Notes: generated by a model from the sequence alone, not told the origin. DNA of 16,410 nucleotides from Collinsella sp. (GCA_014871665.1 WGSL01000046.1:1-16410), one strand, 5' to 3'; numbered from the stretch's first letter, positions 8,130-15,473 are shown. Made by a program: numbers and translations.

Positions 8130-8175
8130 TACCGGCGCCCGGCGCCGGCTATTCGTCTGTTAAATAAGGAGTAGT

Positions 8176-8625
8176 ATGTCCCAGCAGCGTAAGTTCTTCC
8201 CCGGCTGGCTCGTGGTGGCCTCCGGCTTCGTGATCATGGCCACGTGCTACACGATTTTCGTCAACTGCATGAGCATGTTCCAGCTGCTGATCGTCAGCAA
8301 CCTCGGGATTACGCTTGCCCAGTACAACGTCTCCAATGCGATCTCTACCGTGGTGAGCGTTATCGGATCGCTTGTCATTGGCCATGTTGCCGATAAAGTA
8401 AGCGGTCGCGTTTTGGGCTCCCTAACCGTTATCGCCACCTCGGCGGTGCTCGCGGGCATGAGCTTTGTGGGTGAGCTTTGGCAGGTCTATGTGCTCTTTG
8501 CCGTCTCGGGCTCCTTTGCGAGCGCCTGGATCGTGTGCCTGGTGTGTTCTGTTGTCATGCTCGTATTCCTGCTGGCCTCGGAGCCCATCGCCGCCAAGCT
8601 GCGCGCAAGCGTGGCGGGGGAGTAG
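8176..8625 (+). pseudogene. Internally deleted MFS transporter (N-terminal and C-terminal ends fused in frame)
   Basis: The 149-residue frame starts like a full major facilitator transporter, with AAGGAG upstream (8166-8171). Helix 1 is PGWLVVASGFVIMATC, then helix 2, the loop motif GHVADKVSGRVLG (the family's G-x3-D-x2-G-R region between helices 2 and 3), helix 3 and the start of helix 4 to about residue 114. Instead of helices 4-11 it jumps to one hydrophobic segment, WIVCLVCSVVMLVFLLASEP, and a basic tail that look like helix 12 and the C-terminus. About 250 residues of the usual 400 are missing, yet the frame is kept. The join is near 8511-8530. Transport activity is unlikely, so pseudogene is the best call; a short membrane protein that is still made cannot be excluded. 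The cause of the deletion is unknown. Confidence 0.75.
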
Positions 8626-8660
8626 GCGTCCGTCGCTCTTTTCTGTTCGCCCCGTTCTGT

Positions 8661-8724
8661 CCGTGGCCGCCTTGGAAGCCGAATGGATGCTCGTGCCATC
8701 ATTCGGTTTCCAAGGCGGCCACGG
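8661..8724. repeat. 64-bp palindrome (P5), first of three upstream of hisS
   Basis: The arms 8661-8685 and 8700-8724 are 25 bp and pair with a single G-T exception. The pairing nearly continues inward (GATG/CATC). The loop is 14 bases. It lies 35 bases after the stop of the deleted MFS gene, has no T-tract, and is much longer than a normal terminator stem. Confidence 0.85.
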
Positions 8725-8735
8725 GCCTACGAAAT

Positions 8736-8797
8736 GATCCGTTTTCCTCCGTCCCCAACAGATCACGTGATCCGAAGGGGACGGAGGAAAGCGGATC
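8736..8797. repeat. 62-bp nested palindrome (P6), second of three upstream of hisS
   Basis: The arms 8736-8756 and 8777-8797 are 21 bp with one mismatch of G-T type. The 20-base middle contains the perfect palindrome GATCACGTGATC (8761-8772) on exactly the same centre. This repeats the architecture of P1: long arms, four unpaired bases on each side, central palindrome. The arms contain CGTCCCC/GGGGACG, as P1 does, but in the opposite orientation relative to the centre. Confidence 0.85.
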
Positions 8798-8804
8798 GCA
8801 AACA

Positions 8805-8864
8805 GCGGCGGTGCGTCAGGCCGAACGAGTCCCCATACCCTCGTTCGGTCAGACGCGCCGCCGC
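8805..8864. repeat. 60-bp palindrome (P7), third of three upstream of hisS
   Basis: Arms of 24 bp (8805-8828 and 8841-8864) pair with three imperfections around a 12-base loop. The right arm ends 17 bases before the hisS -10 box, so it occupies the place of the -35 element. It lies 7 bases after P6. Confidence 0.8.
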
Positions 8865-8881
8865 GGTTTGTGTTTGTGCCG

Positions 8882-8887
8882 TATAAT
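8882..8887 (+). promoter_or_regulatory. Candidate -10 box of hisS
   Basis: A perfect TATAAT lies 42 bases before the hisS ATG. No -35 consensus is present at 16-18 bases upstream because that place is taken by the right arm of palindrome P7, so promoter strength may depend on other contacts or on the palindrome. Confidence 0.5.
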
Positions 8888-8929
8888 GACCGTTACCTAT
8901 GACGCGATACAAAAGAAAGGTGTTTGCCC

Positions 8930-10243
8930 ATGCAGGCACAGAAGGCGGAGGGAACCCGCGACCTTATCGGCGCCGAGATGCGCGCCTGGCAAAAGATGCA
9001 GCAGATTGCGGCCGGCGTGTTCGAGCCGTTTGGTTTTAAACCCATCGAGACGCCCGCGATCGAGCAGGTGGACGTGTTTGTCCACGGTATCGGCCAGTCG
9101 ACCGACGTCGTGCGCAAGGAAATGTTCCGCGTGTTCAGCGGTGCCAACCTGGAGCGCGTCTTTACCGAGGGCACCGACACCAAACTCAAGCCCAAGCAGC
9201 GCCTGGCACTTCGCCCCGAGGGCACGGCCGGCGTGGTGCGCGCCGTCGTCGAGAACAATCTGGTGCCCCAGGGCTCCACGCCGTTTAAGGCGTACTACGC
9301 CGAGGCCATGTTCCGCGGCGAGCGTCCCCAGAAGGGCCGCCTGCGCCAGTTCCACCAGGTGGGCATCGAGTGGCTCGGCGCTCCCGATCCGGCGGCAGAC
9401 GCCGAGTGCGTCATCATGCTCATGGAGTTCTACAAGCGCCTGGGCTTCGATCTTTCCAAGCTTCGTCTGCTCATCAACTCGATGGGTGACGCCCAGTGCC
9501 GTCCGGCATACCGCGAGCAGGTTAAGCAGTTCATCCTCGATCACGCAGACGAGATGTGCGACGAGTGCCGCGAGCGCGCCGAGCTTAACCCGCTGCGTGC
9601 CTTCGACTGCAAGAACGACCATTGCCGCGAGATCATGGCCGAGGCCCCGCTGATGGGCGACAACCTGTGCGACGAGTGCCGCGAGCACTACGAGCAGGTC
9701 AAGCGCTATCTGGATGCTGCCGGTATCGAGTATGTAGAGGATCCCACCCTGGTGCGTGGTCTGGACTACTACACCCGCACCGTCTTTGAGGTCGAGGCCC
9801 CTGGCGCCGGCGTCGGCTCCATCGGCGGCGGCGGCCGCTACGATGGCCTGGTCGAGCTCGAGGGTGGCAAGCCCACGGCGGGCGTCGGCTTTGCCGTCGG
9901 TTTTGAGCGCGCCCTGCTGGCCCTGCAGGCCTTTGGCAGCGATCTGGGTGCCGATGAGGCCCCGTGCGTCTATGTCGCCAATGCCGGCAAGGAACTGCGC
10001 CAGAACGTCTTTGCCATTACGCAGGAGCTTCGCGCCGCAGGCATCGTGACCGAGGCCGACTATCAGGGCCGTTCGCTCAAGGCCCAGTTTAAGCAGGCCG
10101 ATAAGGTAGGCGCCAAGCTCATCCTGGTTCTGGGTGGCGACGAGCTTGCCGCCGGCAAGGTCAAGGTGCGCGACATGCAGAGCCATGACGAGGTTCTCGT
10201 CGATCTGGCCAACGTCGTCGAGGCGGTTCGCGAGCGTCTGTAG
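8930..10243 (+). CDS. hisS: Histidyl-tRNA synthetase
   Basis: This 437-residue class II aminoacyl-tRNA synthetase charges tRNA-His in the cytoplasm. It begins QAQKAEGTRDLIG, the normal HisRS start. Motif 2 is FRGERPQKGRLRQFHQ (about 128-143). The HisRS-specific histidine-binding segment is LVRGLDYYTRTVFE (from about 274), and GIGGGGRYDGL-type glycine loop and motif 3 AVGFERALLAL follow. The C-terminal anticodon-binding domain includes EADYQGRSLKAQFKQADK. The central insert has the CxxC pairs usual in bacterial HisRS (CDEC, CKNDHC, CDEC). The frame also offers a TTG at 8924, but AAGAAAGG (8913-8920) fits the ATG at 8930 with 9-base spacing. The common partner aspS does not follow; ppc does, after a terminator. 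Confidence 0.97.
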   Translation: MQAQKAEGTRDLIGAEMRAWQKMQQIAAGVFEPFGFKPIETPAIEQVDVFVHGIGQSTDVVRKEMFRVFSGANLERVFTEGTDTKLKPKQRLALRPEGTAGVVRAVVENNLVPQGSTPFKAYYAEAMFRGERPQKGRLRQFHQVGIEWLGAPDPAADAECVIMLMEFYKRLGFDLSKLRLLINSMGDAQCRPAYREQVKQFILDHADEMCDECRERAELNPLRAFDCKNDHCREIMAEAPLMGDNLCDECREHYEQVKRYLDAAGIEYVEDPTLVRGLDYYTRTVFEVEAPGAGVGSIGGGGRYDGLVELEGGKPTAGVGFAVGFERALLALQAFGSDLGADEAPCVYVANAGKELRQNVFAITQELRAAGIVTEADYQGRSLKAQFKQADKVGAKLILVLGGDELAAGKVKVRDMQSHDEVLVDLANVVEAVRERL

Positions 10244-10301
10244 CGTATGATTTTTGAGCTGCGGACCCGCTAACATGTCCCGCTCGCGACGAGCGATTGT
10301 T

Positions 10302-10345
10302 ACGGGGGTGTTTCGCATTTATGCGGAATGCCCCCGTTTGTGTAT
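10302..10345 (+). terminator. Stem-loop terminator after hisS
   Basis: ACGGGGGTGTTTCGCA (10302-10317) pairs with TGCGGAATGCCCCCGT (10322-10337) across the loop TTTA, with a few G-T pairs, followed by TTGTGT. The T-tract is weak but the stem is strong and it lies 58 bases after the hisS stop. Confidence 0.75.
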
Positions 10346-10355
10346 GCCGTCCACC

Positions 10356-10457
10356 GAGAAATACGACCATTTAGAGCAAAAACCCTTGCAATGCAGAAAA
10401 TACTTTTGTGTGGTAAAGCGCAATCAGTGTCGAAAGTATTTCTCAAGCGCCTATAAT
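10356..10457 (+). promoter_or_regulatory. ppc promoter region with repeated palindromic motif
   Basis: A perfect -10 box TATAAT lies at 10452-10457, with a weak -35 (TGTCGA, 10428-10433, spacer 18). Two similar dyads precede it, AAAA-TAC-TTTT (10397-10407) and GAAA-GTA-TTTC (10432-10442), with centres 35 bases apart; the second lies in the promoter spacer. The 9-mer GAGAAATAC occurs exactly at 10356-10364 and inverted at 10436-10444. The layout suggests binding sites of a regulator controlling ppc, identity unknown. Confidence 0.5.
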
Positions 10458-10501
10458 GAATACCGCATGTTACGTGCATAGAAGGAGGAATGGGAGGAAA
10501 C

Positions 10502-13315
10502 GTGGCTGAGAACCTAAGCAACCAGTCTGTACCCGAAGCCGCGGCGCGCGTCGCTGCCGTGGTCAACCGCCTCGTTAACCGAATCGGCTCGAATGCCGAG
10601 TCCAGGGAGCGTCTCGCCGAGATCGAGATCCCCGAGGAGCTGCGCGACAATCTGGCGCTGTTCTTGCGCCTGGAGCGCCGTGTGCTTAGCGAGTATGATC
10701 CCGAGATCGCGGACCTGTTCGACAAGATTTTGACAGCCGAGATTGTGGTCAATGCCGGCAACCCCGGTACCTGCGCTGCCGACGAAGCCGTCGACGAGCA
10801 GGGCGGGCCCACCGCCGACGAGCCCACTGCCGTGGCATTTCGTGAGGTCGTCGATTTGATCGACAGCCTGCCGCTCGATAAGCAGCAGGTCATCGTTCGC
10901 GCCTTTACGAGCTTTTTCCATCTGGCAAACCTGTCGGAGGAGAACTACCGTGTGGCGCAGCTGCGCGAGCGCGAGGCCGGTGCGTCGACCGATACCGAGG
11001 TCGATCCTGCCAACGAGCTTACCGTTGCCTATCACCAGCTGGTGAATGAGCTGGGTGTCGAGGGTGCCAACGAGCTGCTCGACAAGCTCGAGTTCCACCC
11101 TGTCTTTACCGCACATCCCACCGAGGCCCGTCGTAAGGCCGTCGAGGGCAAGATCCGCCGTATCTCCAACCTGCTGGAGGAGCGTCCGCGTCTGGGCGGC
11201 TCCGACCTGGTGGAGAACGAGCGCCATATGCTGCAGGAGATCGACGCCCTGGTGCGTACGAGTCCCATCGCGCTCAAGAAGCCCACGCCGGTCGAGGAAG
11301 CCGATACCATCATCGACATCTTCGATAACACGCTGTTCGACGTTATCCCCGTTATCTATCGTCGTTTTGACGATTGGGTGCTGGGCGACAAGGCCGGTAC
11401 TGTGCCGCCGCTGTGCCCGGCGTTCTTCCATCCCGGCAGCTGGATCGGTTCCGACCGCGACGGTAACCCCAACGTCACCGCCAAGGTGAGCCGTGAGGTC
11501 GCCGCCAAGTACTTTACGCACATGGTGCTCAAGCTCGAGGACAAGTGCCGCCACATCGGCCGCAACCTCACGCTCGAGGCTACCTACAGCAAGCCGTCGG
11601 CCGAGCTCATTAACCTGTGGAACCATCAGGTCGAGATGAGCCCTCGTTACACGGCCCGCGCCGAGCTGATCTCCGAGCACGAGCCGCATCGCGCCGTCAT
11701 GCTCGTCATGGCCGACCGCCTGAACGCCACCGTCCGTCGTATCACCGACACCATGTACCACAGCGCCGATGAGTTCCTGGAGGACCTGCGCGTCGTCCAG
11801 CGCTCGCTGGCCGCCTGCGGTGCCGTCCGTGCTGCCTACGGCCCGGTCCAGACCATCATCTGGCAGGTCGAGTCCTTCGGCTTCCATATGGTCGAGATGG
11901 AGTTCCGTCAGCACTCCGTGGTGCATGCCCGCGCCCTTAAGGATATCCACGAGAACGGTATCCATGGCGACCTGCAGCCCATGACGCGCGAGGTCATCGA
12001 TACCTTCCGCGCTATCGGCTCCATCCAAAAGCGCTACGGCAAGAAGATGGCGCACCGCTACATCATCTCGTTTACCAAGAGCGCTCAGCATGTGGCCGAC
12101 GTCTTTGAGCTGGCGCACCTGTCCTTTGCACACGAGGAGGATGTCCCCGAGCTCGACGTGATCCCGTTGTTCGAGCAGCTCGAGGACCTCGAGGGCTGCG
12201 TCGACGTGCTCGATCAGATGCTTACGCTGCCCGTGGTGCAAAAGCGCCTTGCCCAGACCAACCGCCGCATGGAGGTCATGCTGGGCTATTCCGACTCTTC
12301 CAAGGATGCCGGTCCTACCACGGCCATGCTCGCGCTGCACTCCGCGCAGGAGCGCATCGCCAAGTGGGCAGAGAAGAACGATATCGACCTGGTGCTCATG
12401 CACGGTCGCGGCGGTGCCGTGGGCCGTGGCGGCGGCCCGGCCAACAAGGCCGTGCTGGCGCAGCCCAAGGGTTCGGTCAACTGCTTCTTTAAGCTTACCG
12501 AGCAGGGCGAGGTCATCTTTGCCCGTTACGGTAACCGCACGCTGGCTCAGCGCCATGTTGAGTCCGTTGCTGCCGCAACGCTTTTGCAGTCGGCCCCGAG
12601 TGTCGAGAAGACCAACACTGAGACCACGCAGAAGTTCTGGGATATGGCCGAGAAGCTCAACACCGCAAGCCACGAGCGCTATCTGGACCTGCTGAACACC
12701 GAGGACTTTACGCCATGGTTCTCGACCGTGACGCCGCTGACCGAGGTCGGTCTGCTGCCGATCGGCTCGCGTCCCGCCAAGCGCGGCTTGGGTGCCAAGT
12801 CGCTCGACGACCTGCGTACCATCCCGTGGATCTTCAGCTGGAGCCAGGCGCGCATTAACCTGGCCGCTTGGTACGGTCTGGGCACCGCCTGCGAGCAGCT
12901 TGGCGATCTTGACCAGCTCAAGGCTGCCTACCAGGAGTGGCCGTTCTTCCGCACCTTTATCGACAACATCGAGATGTCGATCGCCAAGACCGACCAGCGC
13001 ATCGCCAAGATGTATCTGCACCTGGGCGATCGCCAGGATCTGTCCGAGAAGGTCTTCACCGAGATGCAGCTCACGCGTAAGTGGGTCCTTGCCATCGTCG
13101 GTGATGAGTGGCCGCTGCAGCGTCGCCGCGTGCTCGGTTGCGCCGTCCGCGTGCGCAACCCCTACGTCGACGCCCTGTCCATCGCCCAGGTCCGCGCCCT
13201 TCGCGAGGTGCGTATGAACCAGGACGAGATGGCCGAGGAGAAGAAGGCCGAGTACATGAGCCTGATTCTTTCGACTGTGACCGGCGTCTCGGCAGGATTG
13301 CAGAACACGGGGTAA
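10502..13315 (+). CDS. ppc: Phosphoenolpyruvate carboxylase
   Basis: This 937-residue cytoplasmic enzyme adds bicarbonate to PEP to give oxaloacetate, which replenishes C4 acids. The catalytic elements are all there: FTAHPTE with His205 (E. coli His138), WIGSDRDGNPNVT, GYSDSSKDAG with Lys601 (E. coli Lys546) and HGRGGAVGRGGGP with Arg642 (E. coli Arg587). The Lys-to-Arg spacing of 41 equals that of the E. coli enzyme. SRPAKRG, IPWIFSWSQARINL and the invariant C-terminal NTG are also present. The length is about 50 residues above E. coli, mostly at the N-terminus and in an acidic insert near residues 80-110. GTG 10502 was chosen because GGGAGG sits 4 bases upstream; the in-frame ATG at 10490 lies only one base after its AAGGAGG. 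The difference is four residues. It has its own promoter and appears monocistronic, with a giant palindrome after it. Confidence 0.97.
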   Translation: MAENLSNQSVPEAAARVAAVVNRLVNRIGSNAESRERLAEIEIPEELRDNLALFLRLERRVLSEYDPEIADLFDKILTAEIVVNAGNPGTCAADEAVDEQGGPTADEPTAVAFREVVDLIDSLPLDKQQVIVRAFTSFFHLANLSEENYRVAQLREREAGASTDTEVDPANELTVAYHQLVNELGVEGANELLDKLEFHPVFTAHPTEARRKAVEGKIRRISNLLEERPRLGGSDLVENERHMLQEIDALVRTSPIALKKPTPVEEADTIIDIFDNTLFDVIPVIYRRFDDWVLGDKAGTVPPLCPAFFHPGSWIGSDRDGNPNVTAKVSREVAAKYFTHMVLKLEDKCRHIGRNLTLEATYSKPSAELINLWNHQVEMSPRYTARAELISEHEPHRAVMLVMADRLNATVRRITDTMYHSADEFLEDLRVVQRSLAACGAVRAAYGPVQTIIWQVESFGFHMVEMEFRQHSVVHARALKDIHENGIHGDLQPMTREVIDTFRAIGSIQKRYGKKMAHRYIISFTKSAQHVADVFELAHLSFAHEEDVPELDVIPLFEQLEDLEGCVDVLDQMLTLPVVQKRLAQTNRRMEVMLGYSDSSKDAGPTTAMLALHSAQERIAKWAEKNDIDLVLMHGRGGAVGRGGGPANKAVLAQPKGSVNCFFKLTEQGEVIFARYGNRTLAQRHVESVAAATLLQSAPSVEKTNTETTQKFWDMAEKLNTASHERYLDLLNTEDFTPWFSTVTPLTEVGLLPIGSRPAKRGLGAKSLDDLRTIPWIFSWSQARINLAAWYGLGTACEQLGDLDQLKAAYQEWPFFRTFIDNIEMSIAKTDQRIAKMYLHLGDRQDLSEKVFTEMQLTRKWVLAIVGDEWPLQRRRVLGCAVRVRNPYVDALSIAQVRALREVRMNQDEMAEEKKAEYMSLILSTVTGVSAGLQNTG

Positions 13316-13337
13316 TCGATAGCCCTGTGGCTCTCAC

Positions 13338-13466
13338 CGGGGCCCGATGGGTTTCCCTCTGAATGCGTCCTCGCACTTGAAGCCCCCTTATCCTGCTCCT
13401 TCGGAGCCGCGGATAAGGGGGTCTCCGGCTGCTGAATGCATTCAGAGGGAAACCCATCGGGCCCCG
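13338..13466. repeat. 129-bp nested palindrome after ppc (P8)
   Basis: The outer arms 13338-13366 and 13438-13466 are 29 bp and perfectly complementary. An inner perfect 11-bp stem (13383-13393 with 13411-13421) and an innermost GCTCC-TTC-GGAGC (13395-13407) share the centre at about 13402. Between outer and inner arms lie exactly 16 unrelated bases on each side. There is no T-tract. It begins 23 bases after the ppc stop and may also reduce readthrough. Confidence 0.9.
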
Positions 13467-14015
13467 TCGGCCTCGGTCTTCAGGGATTGGGGCTGAAGGG
13501 GATAATGGCGCGCTTCGCGCTTAATGTGGAGTGCGGCGAGGGCTTCTTGCGTCCTGCGGAGTGTGCCTAAAAGTAAACTAATGGCGGGCCCTGCGATGTC
13601 CGGTCTTCGGCGGATCAGCCGCTGGGTGAGGGTGGTGCTTGGGGCGACGTGCAAAAAACGGAGTTTTCAGCAGCCAAAGATTGATGCATAAGGCCATAGC
13701 CGGCTTTCGCTGCCTTTGTTGATGCTTTTGCACGACGATTGGGCTTTGGCGACGATCATATATGGCTGGTTTCTCGCCGCATGCTATCCAGATGGGTCGA
13801 GTCATGAGGACTATCTACCTTTTGAAAGATTTTTGGCACCAAAATCTTATCCCGCGATGCTGAATACTCGCAAAAATGCACGCTCCGGAGGGTACTACCC
13901 AGTTATGGCCAGAAATCCATGCGCCATCTTATGCAATTAATTAACGAATTTATGCAAAATGGCTTACGTGCGTACGTCTCGGACTAGATGTTTGCCTCGG
14001 CGCTGCGTAAATCAT
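13467..14015. other. Gene-free stretch between P8 and the larA leader
   Basis: I see no convincing gene here on either strand. Small structures are present: an inverted repeat CGTGCAAAA (13648-13656) with TTTTGCACG (13726-13734), a hairpin AAAAC-GGA-GTTTT (13655-13667), a dyad around AAGATTTTTGG/CCAAAATCTT (13826-13848, one bulge), and GGGTACTACCC (13890-13900). From about 13740 the sequence is poorer in GC than the genes. An open frame 13716-13940 (74 codons) lacks a good ribosome binding site and recognisable features. The promoter of larA probably lies in this stretch or just after it, but no clear -35/-10 pair stands out. Confidence 0.5.
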
Positions 14016-14077
14016 CCTGTCTATAGTGTCTTTGACAGGCGGCTGCGGTTCCGTTTGGGGTCGCGGCCGTTTTGTTG
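14016..14077 (+). terminator. Tandem stem-loops with terminator form upstream of larA
   Basis: A small hairpin CCTGTC/GACAGG (14016-14021 and 14034-14039) directly abuts a larger one, 14040-14052 with 14057-14069, which has a 13-bp stem with several G-U pairs and the loop GTTT. TTTTGTTGT follows at 14070-14078. The second has the form of an intrinsic terminator, yet no gene precedes it closely; it stands about 120 bases before larA. It may be a transcription attenuator in the larA leader. Confidence 0.5.
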
Positions 14078-14195
14078 TGGGTCAAATATGAACGTTGTGT
14101 TAATGAGTCGGTGGACGGTGGTGTTTTTCGGTGAGCGGCGTATCCTTCCAACGGTTTATCTAGTGTGTCAGTTGAAAGGAAGAGGGCGCTCGTCA

Positions 14196-15473
14196 TTGTT
14201 TGAATGTGAACTGCCGTTTGACCACAAGACGTTGCATCTGGAGCTCGAGGATAAGAACTTCGCGGGTGTGATGGAAGGTCATCAAAACGAGTTTAAGACC
14301 ACGAAATCGCAGGAAGAGCTGGTAGAGGAGTCGCTTGCCAACCCTTATGGCTCGCCTTCGCTCGAGGAGCTTTGTGCTGGCAAGAAGGATATCGTCATCA
14401 TTAGCTCCGATCATACGCGTCCCGTTCCCTCGCGTGTGACGATGCCTATTCTGCTGCATCACATCCATTCCGCTGCGCCCGAGGCTCGTGTGCGTATTTT
14501 GGTTGCTACGGGTATGCATCGTCCTTCGACGCACGAGGAGCTCGTCAACAAGTATGGCGAGGAGATCGTTGCCAACGAGGAAATCGTTATGCACGTCGCG
14601 ACTGACGACAGCATGATGAAAAAGATTGGCACCCTGCCTTCTGGTGGCGAGTGCATCATCAACAAGATTGCCGCCGATTGCGATCTGCTGCTTGCCGAGG
14701 GCTTTATTGAGCCGCACTTCTTTGCCGGTTTCTCTGGTAGCCGCAAGTCCGTCCTGCCTGGCATCGCCAGCTACAAGACCATCATGTACAACCACAACGG
14801 TCAGTTTGTGAATGATTCCCACTCGCGTGCCGGCAACCTGTGCCACAACCACGTGAGCGAGGACATGTTTGCTGCCGCCGAGATGGCTCACCTTGCCTTT
14901 GTGCTTAACGTGGTGCTCAACGGCAAGCACGAGGTCATCGGCTCCTTTGCCGGCGATATCCACAAGGCGCACGAGGCTGGCTGCGAGTTCGTGAAGAGCC
15001 TTGCCGGCGTTGAGCCCGTCGAGTGCGAGATTGCCATCACCACCAACGGCGGCTACCCGCTCGACCAGAACATCTACCAGGCCGTGAAGGGCATGTGCTC
15101 TGCCGAGGCCACGCTTCCCGAGGGCGGCGTGATCATCGACGTCGCCGGCTGTGCCGACGGTCACGGTGGCGAGGGCTTCTATCACAACATCGCCGACAAT
15201 GATCCGGCAGAGTTTGAGCGCGCCTGCATCGACCGTCCTAAGGACGAGACCCTGCCCGACCAGTGGACGAGCCAGATCTTCGCCCGCATCCTGGCGCATC
15301 ACCCTGTGATCATGGTTACCGACCTGTGCGATCACCAGATGATCAAGGATATGCACATGACGCCGGTCAACACTCTCGATGAGGCGCTCAAGCTCGCCTT
15401 TGAGATGAAGGGTGCCGATGCCAAGGTGGCCGTCATTCCCGATGGCCTAGGCGTTGTCGTCGCGCAGCACTAG
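14196..15473 (+). CDS. larA: Nickel-dependent lactate racemase
   Basis: This enzyme interconverts L- and D-lactate in the cytoplasm using the nickel-pincer nucleotide (NPN) cofactor. The key residues fall at the very numbers known for Lactobacillus plantarum LarA: Asp72 and Arg75 (SSDHTRPVPS), His108 (ATGMHRP), His174 (EPHFFAGFSG), Lys184 (SRKSVLPG, the Lys that holds the cofactor) and His200 (YNHNGQF). NGGYPLDQNIYQAVKGM and DGHGGEGFYHN further mark the family. The frame is open back to 13959, but that upstream part resembles no LarA and overlaps the leader hairpins. The TTG at 14196, with GAGGG (14182-14186) 9 bases upstream, gives 425 residues, the family length, so it is chosen. larD follows 48 bases later. 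The cofactor genes larB, larC and larE are not in this window and must lie elsewhere if the enzyme is active. Confidence 0.95.
   Translation: MFECELPFDHKTLHLELEDKNFAGVMEGHQNEFKTTKSQEELVEESLANPYGSPSLEELCAGKKDIVIISSDHTRPVPSRVTMPILLHHIHSAAPEARVRILVATGMHRPSTHEELVNKYGEEIVANEEIVMHVATDDSMMKKIGTLPSGGECIINKIAADCDLLLAEGFIEPHFFAGFSGSRKSVLPGIASYKTIMYNHNGQFVNDSHSRAGNLCHNHVSEDMFAAAEMAHLAFVLNVVLNGKHEVIGSFAGDIHKAHEAGCEFVKSLAGVEPVECEIAITTNGGYPLDQNIYQAVKGMCSAEATLPEGGVIIDVAGCADGHGGEGFYHNIADNDPAEFERACIDRPKDETLPDQWTSQIFARILAHHPVIMVTDLCDHQMIKDMHMTPVNTLDEALKLAFEMKGADAKVAVIPDGLGVVVAQH

Noticed and set aside
8805..8929. T-box or other amino-acid riboswitch upstream of hisS
   Set aside because: The distance from the -10 box to the ATG is only about 42 bases, too short for a T-box leader, and the hairpin lies upstream of the predicted transcript start.
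8478..9653. Long + strand open frame spanning the MFS remnant, the palindromes and hisS in another frame
   Set aside because: The translation is Arg/Ser/Pro-rich low-complexity sequence in the wrong frame of hisS; hisS in its own frame is certain.
10514..13021. Very long open frame on the minus strand opposite ppc (and similar ones opposite hisS, larA and the first YhgE gene)
   Set aside because: They are shadows caused by GC-rich third codon positions of clearly real + strand genes; their translations are low-complexity and match no family I know.
13383..13421. Inner hairpin of P8 as a standard ppc terminator
   Set aside because: The stem is strong but no T-tract follows, and it is part of a larger concentric palindrome. 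A Rho-independent role is not supported, though some effect on readthrough remains possible.
13716..13940. 74-codon open frame on the + strand before larA
   Set aside because: There is no convincing ribosome binding site, the composition is unlike the neighbouring genes, no domain is recognisable, and it overlaps small inverted repeats.
13959..14195. 79-codon N-terminal extension of LarA
   Set aside because: The extension is Arg/Cys-rich, unlike LarA, and crosses the leader hairpins. Starting at TTG 14196 puts His108, His174, Lys184 and His200 at their known numbers.
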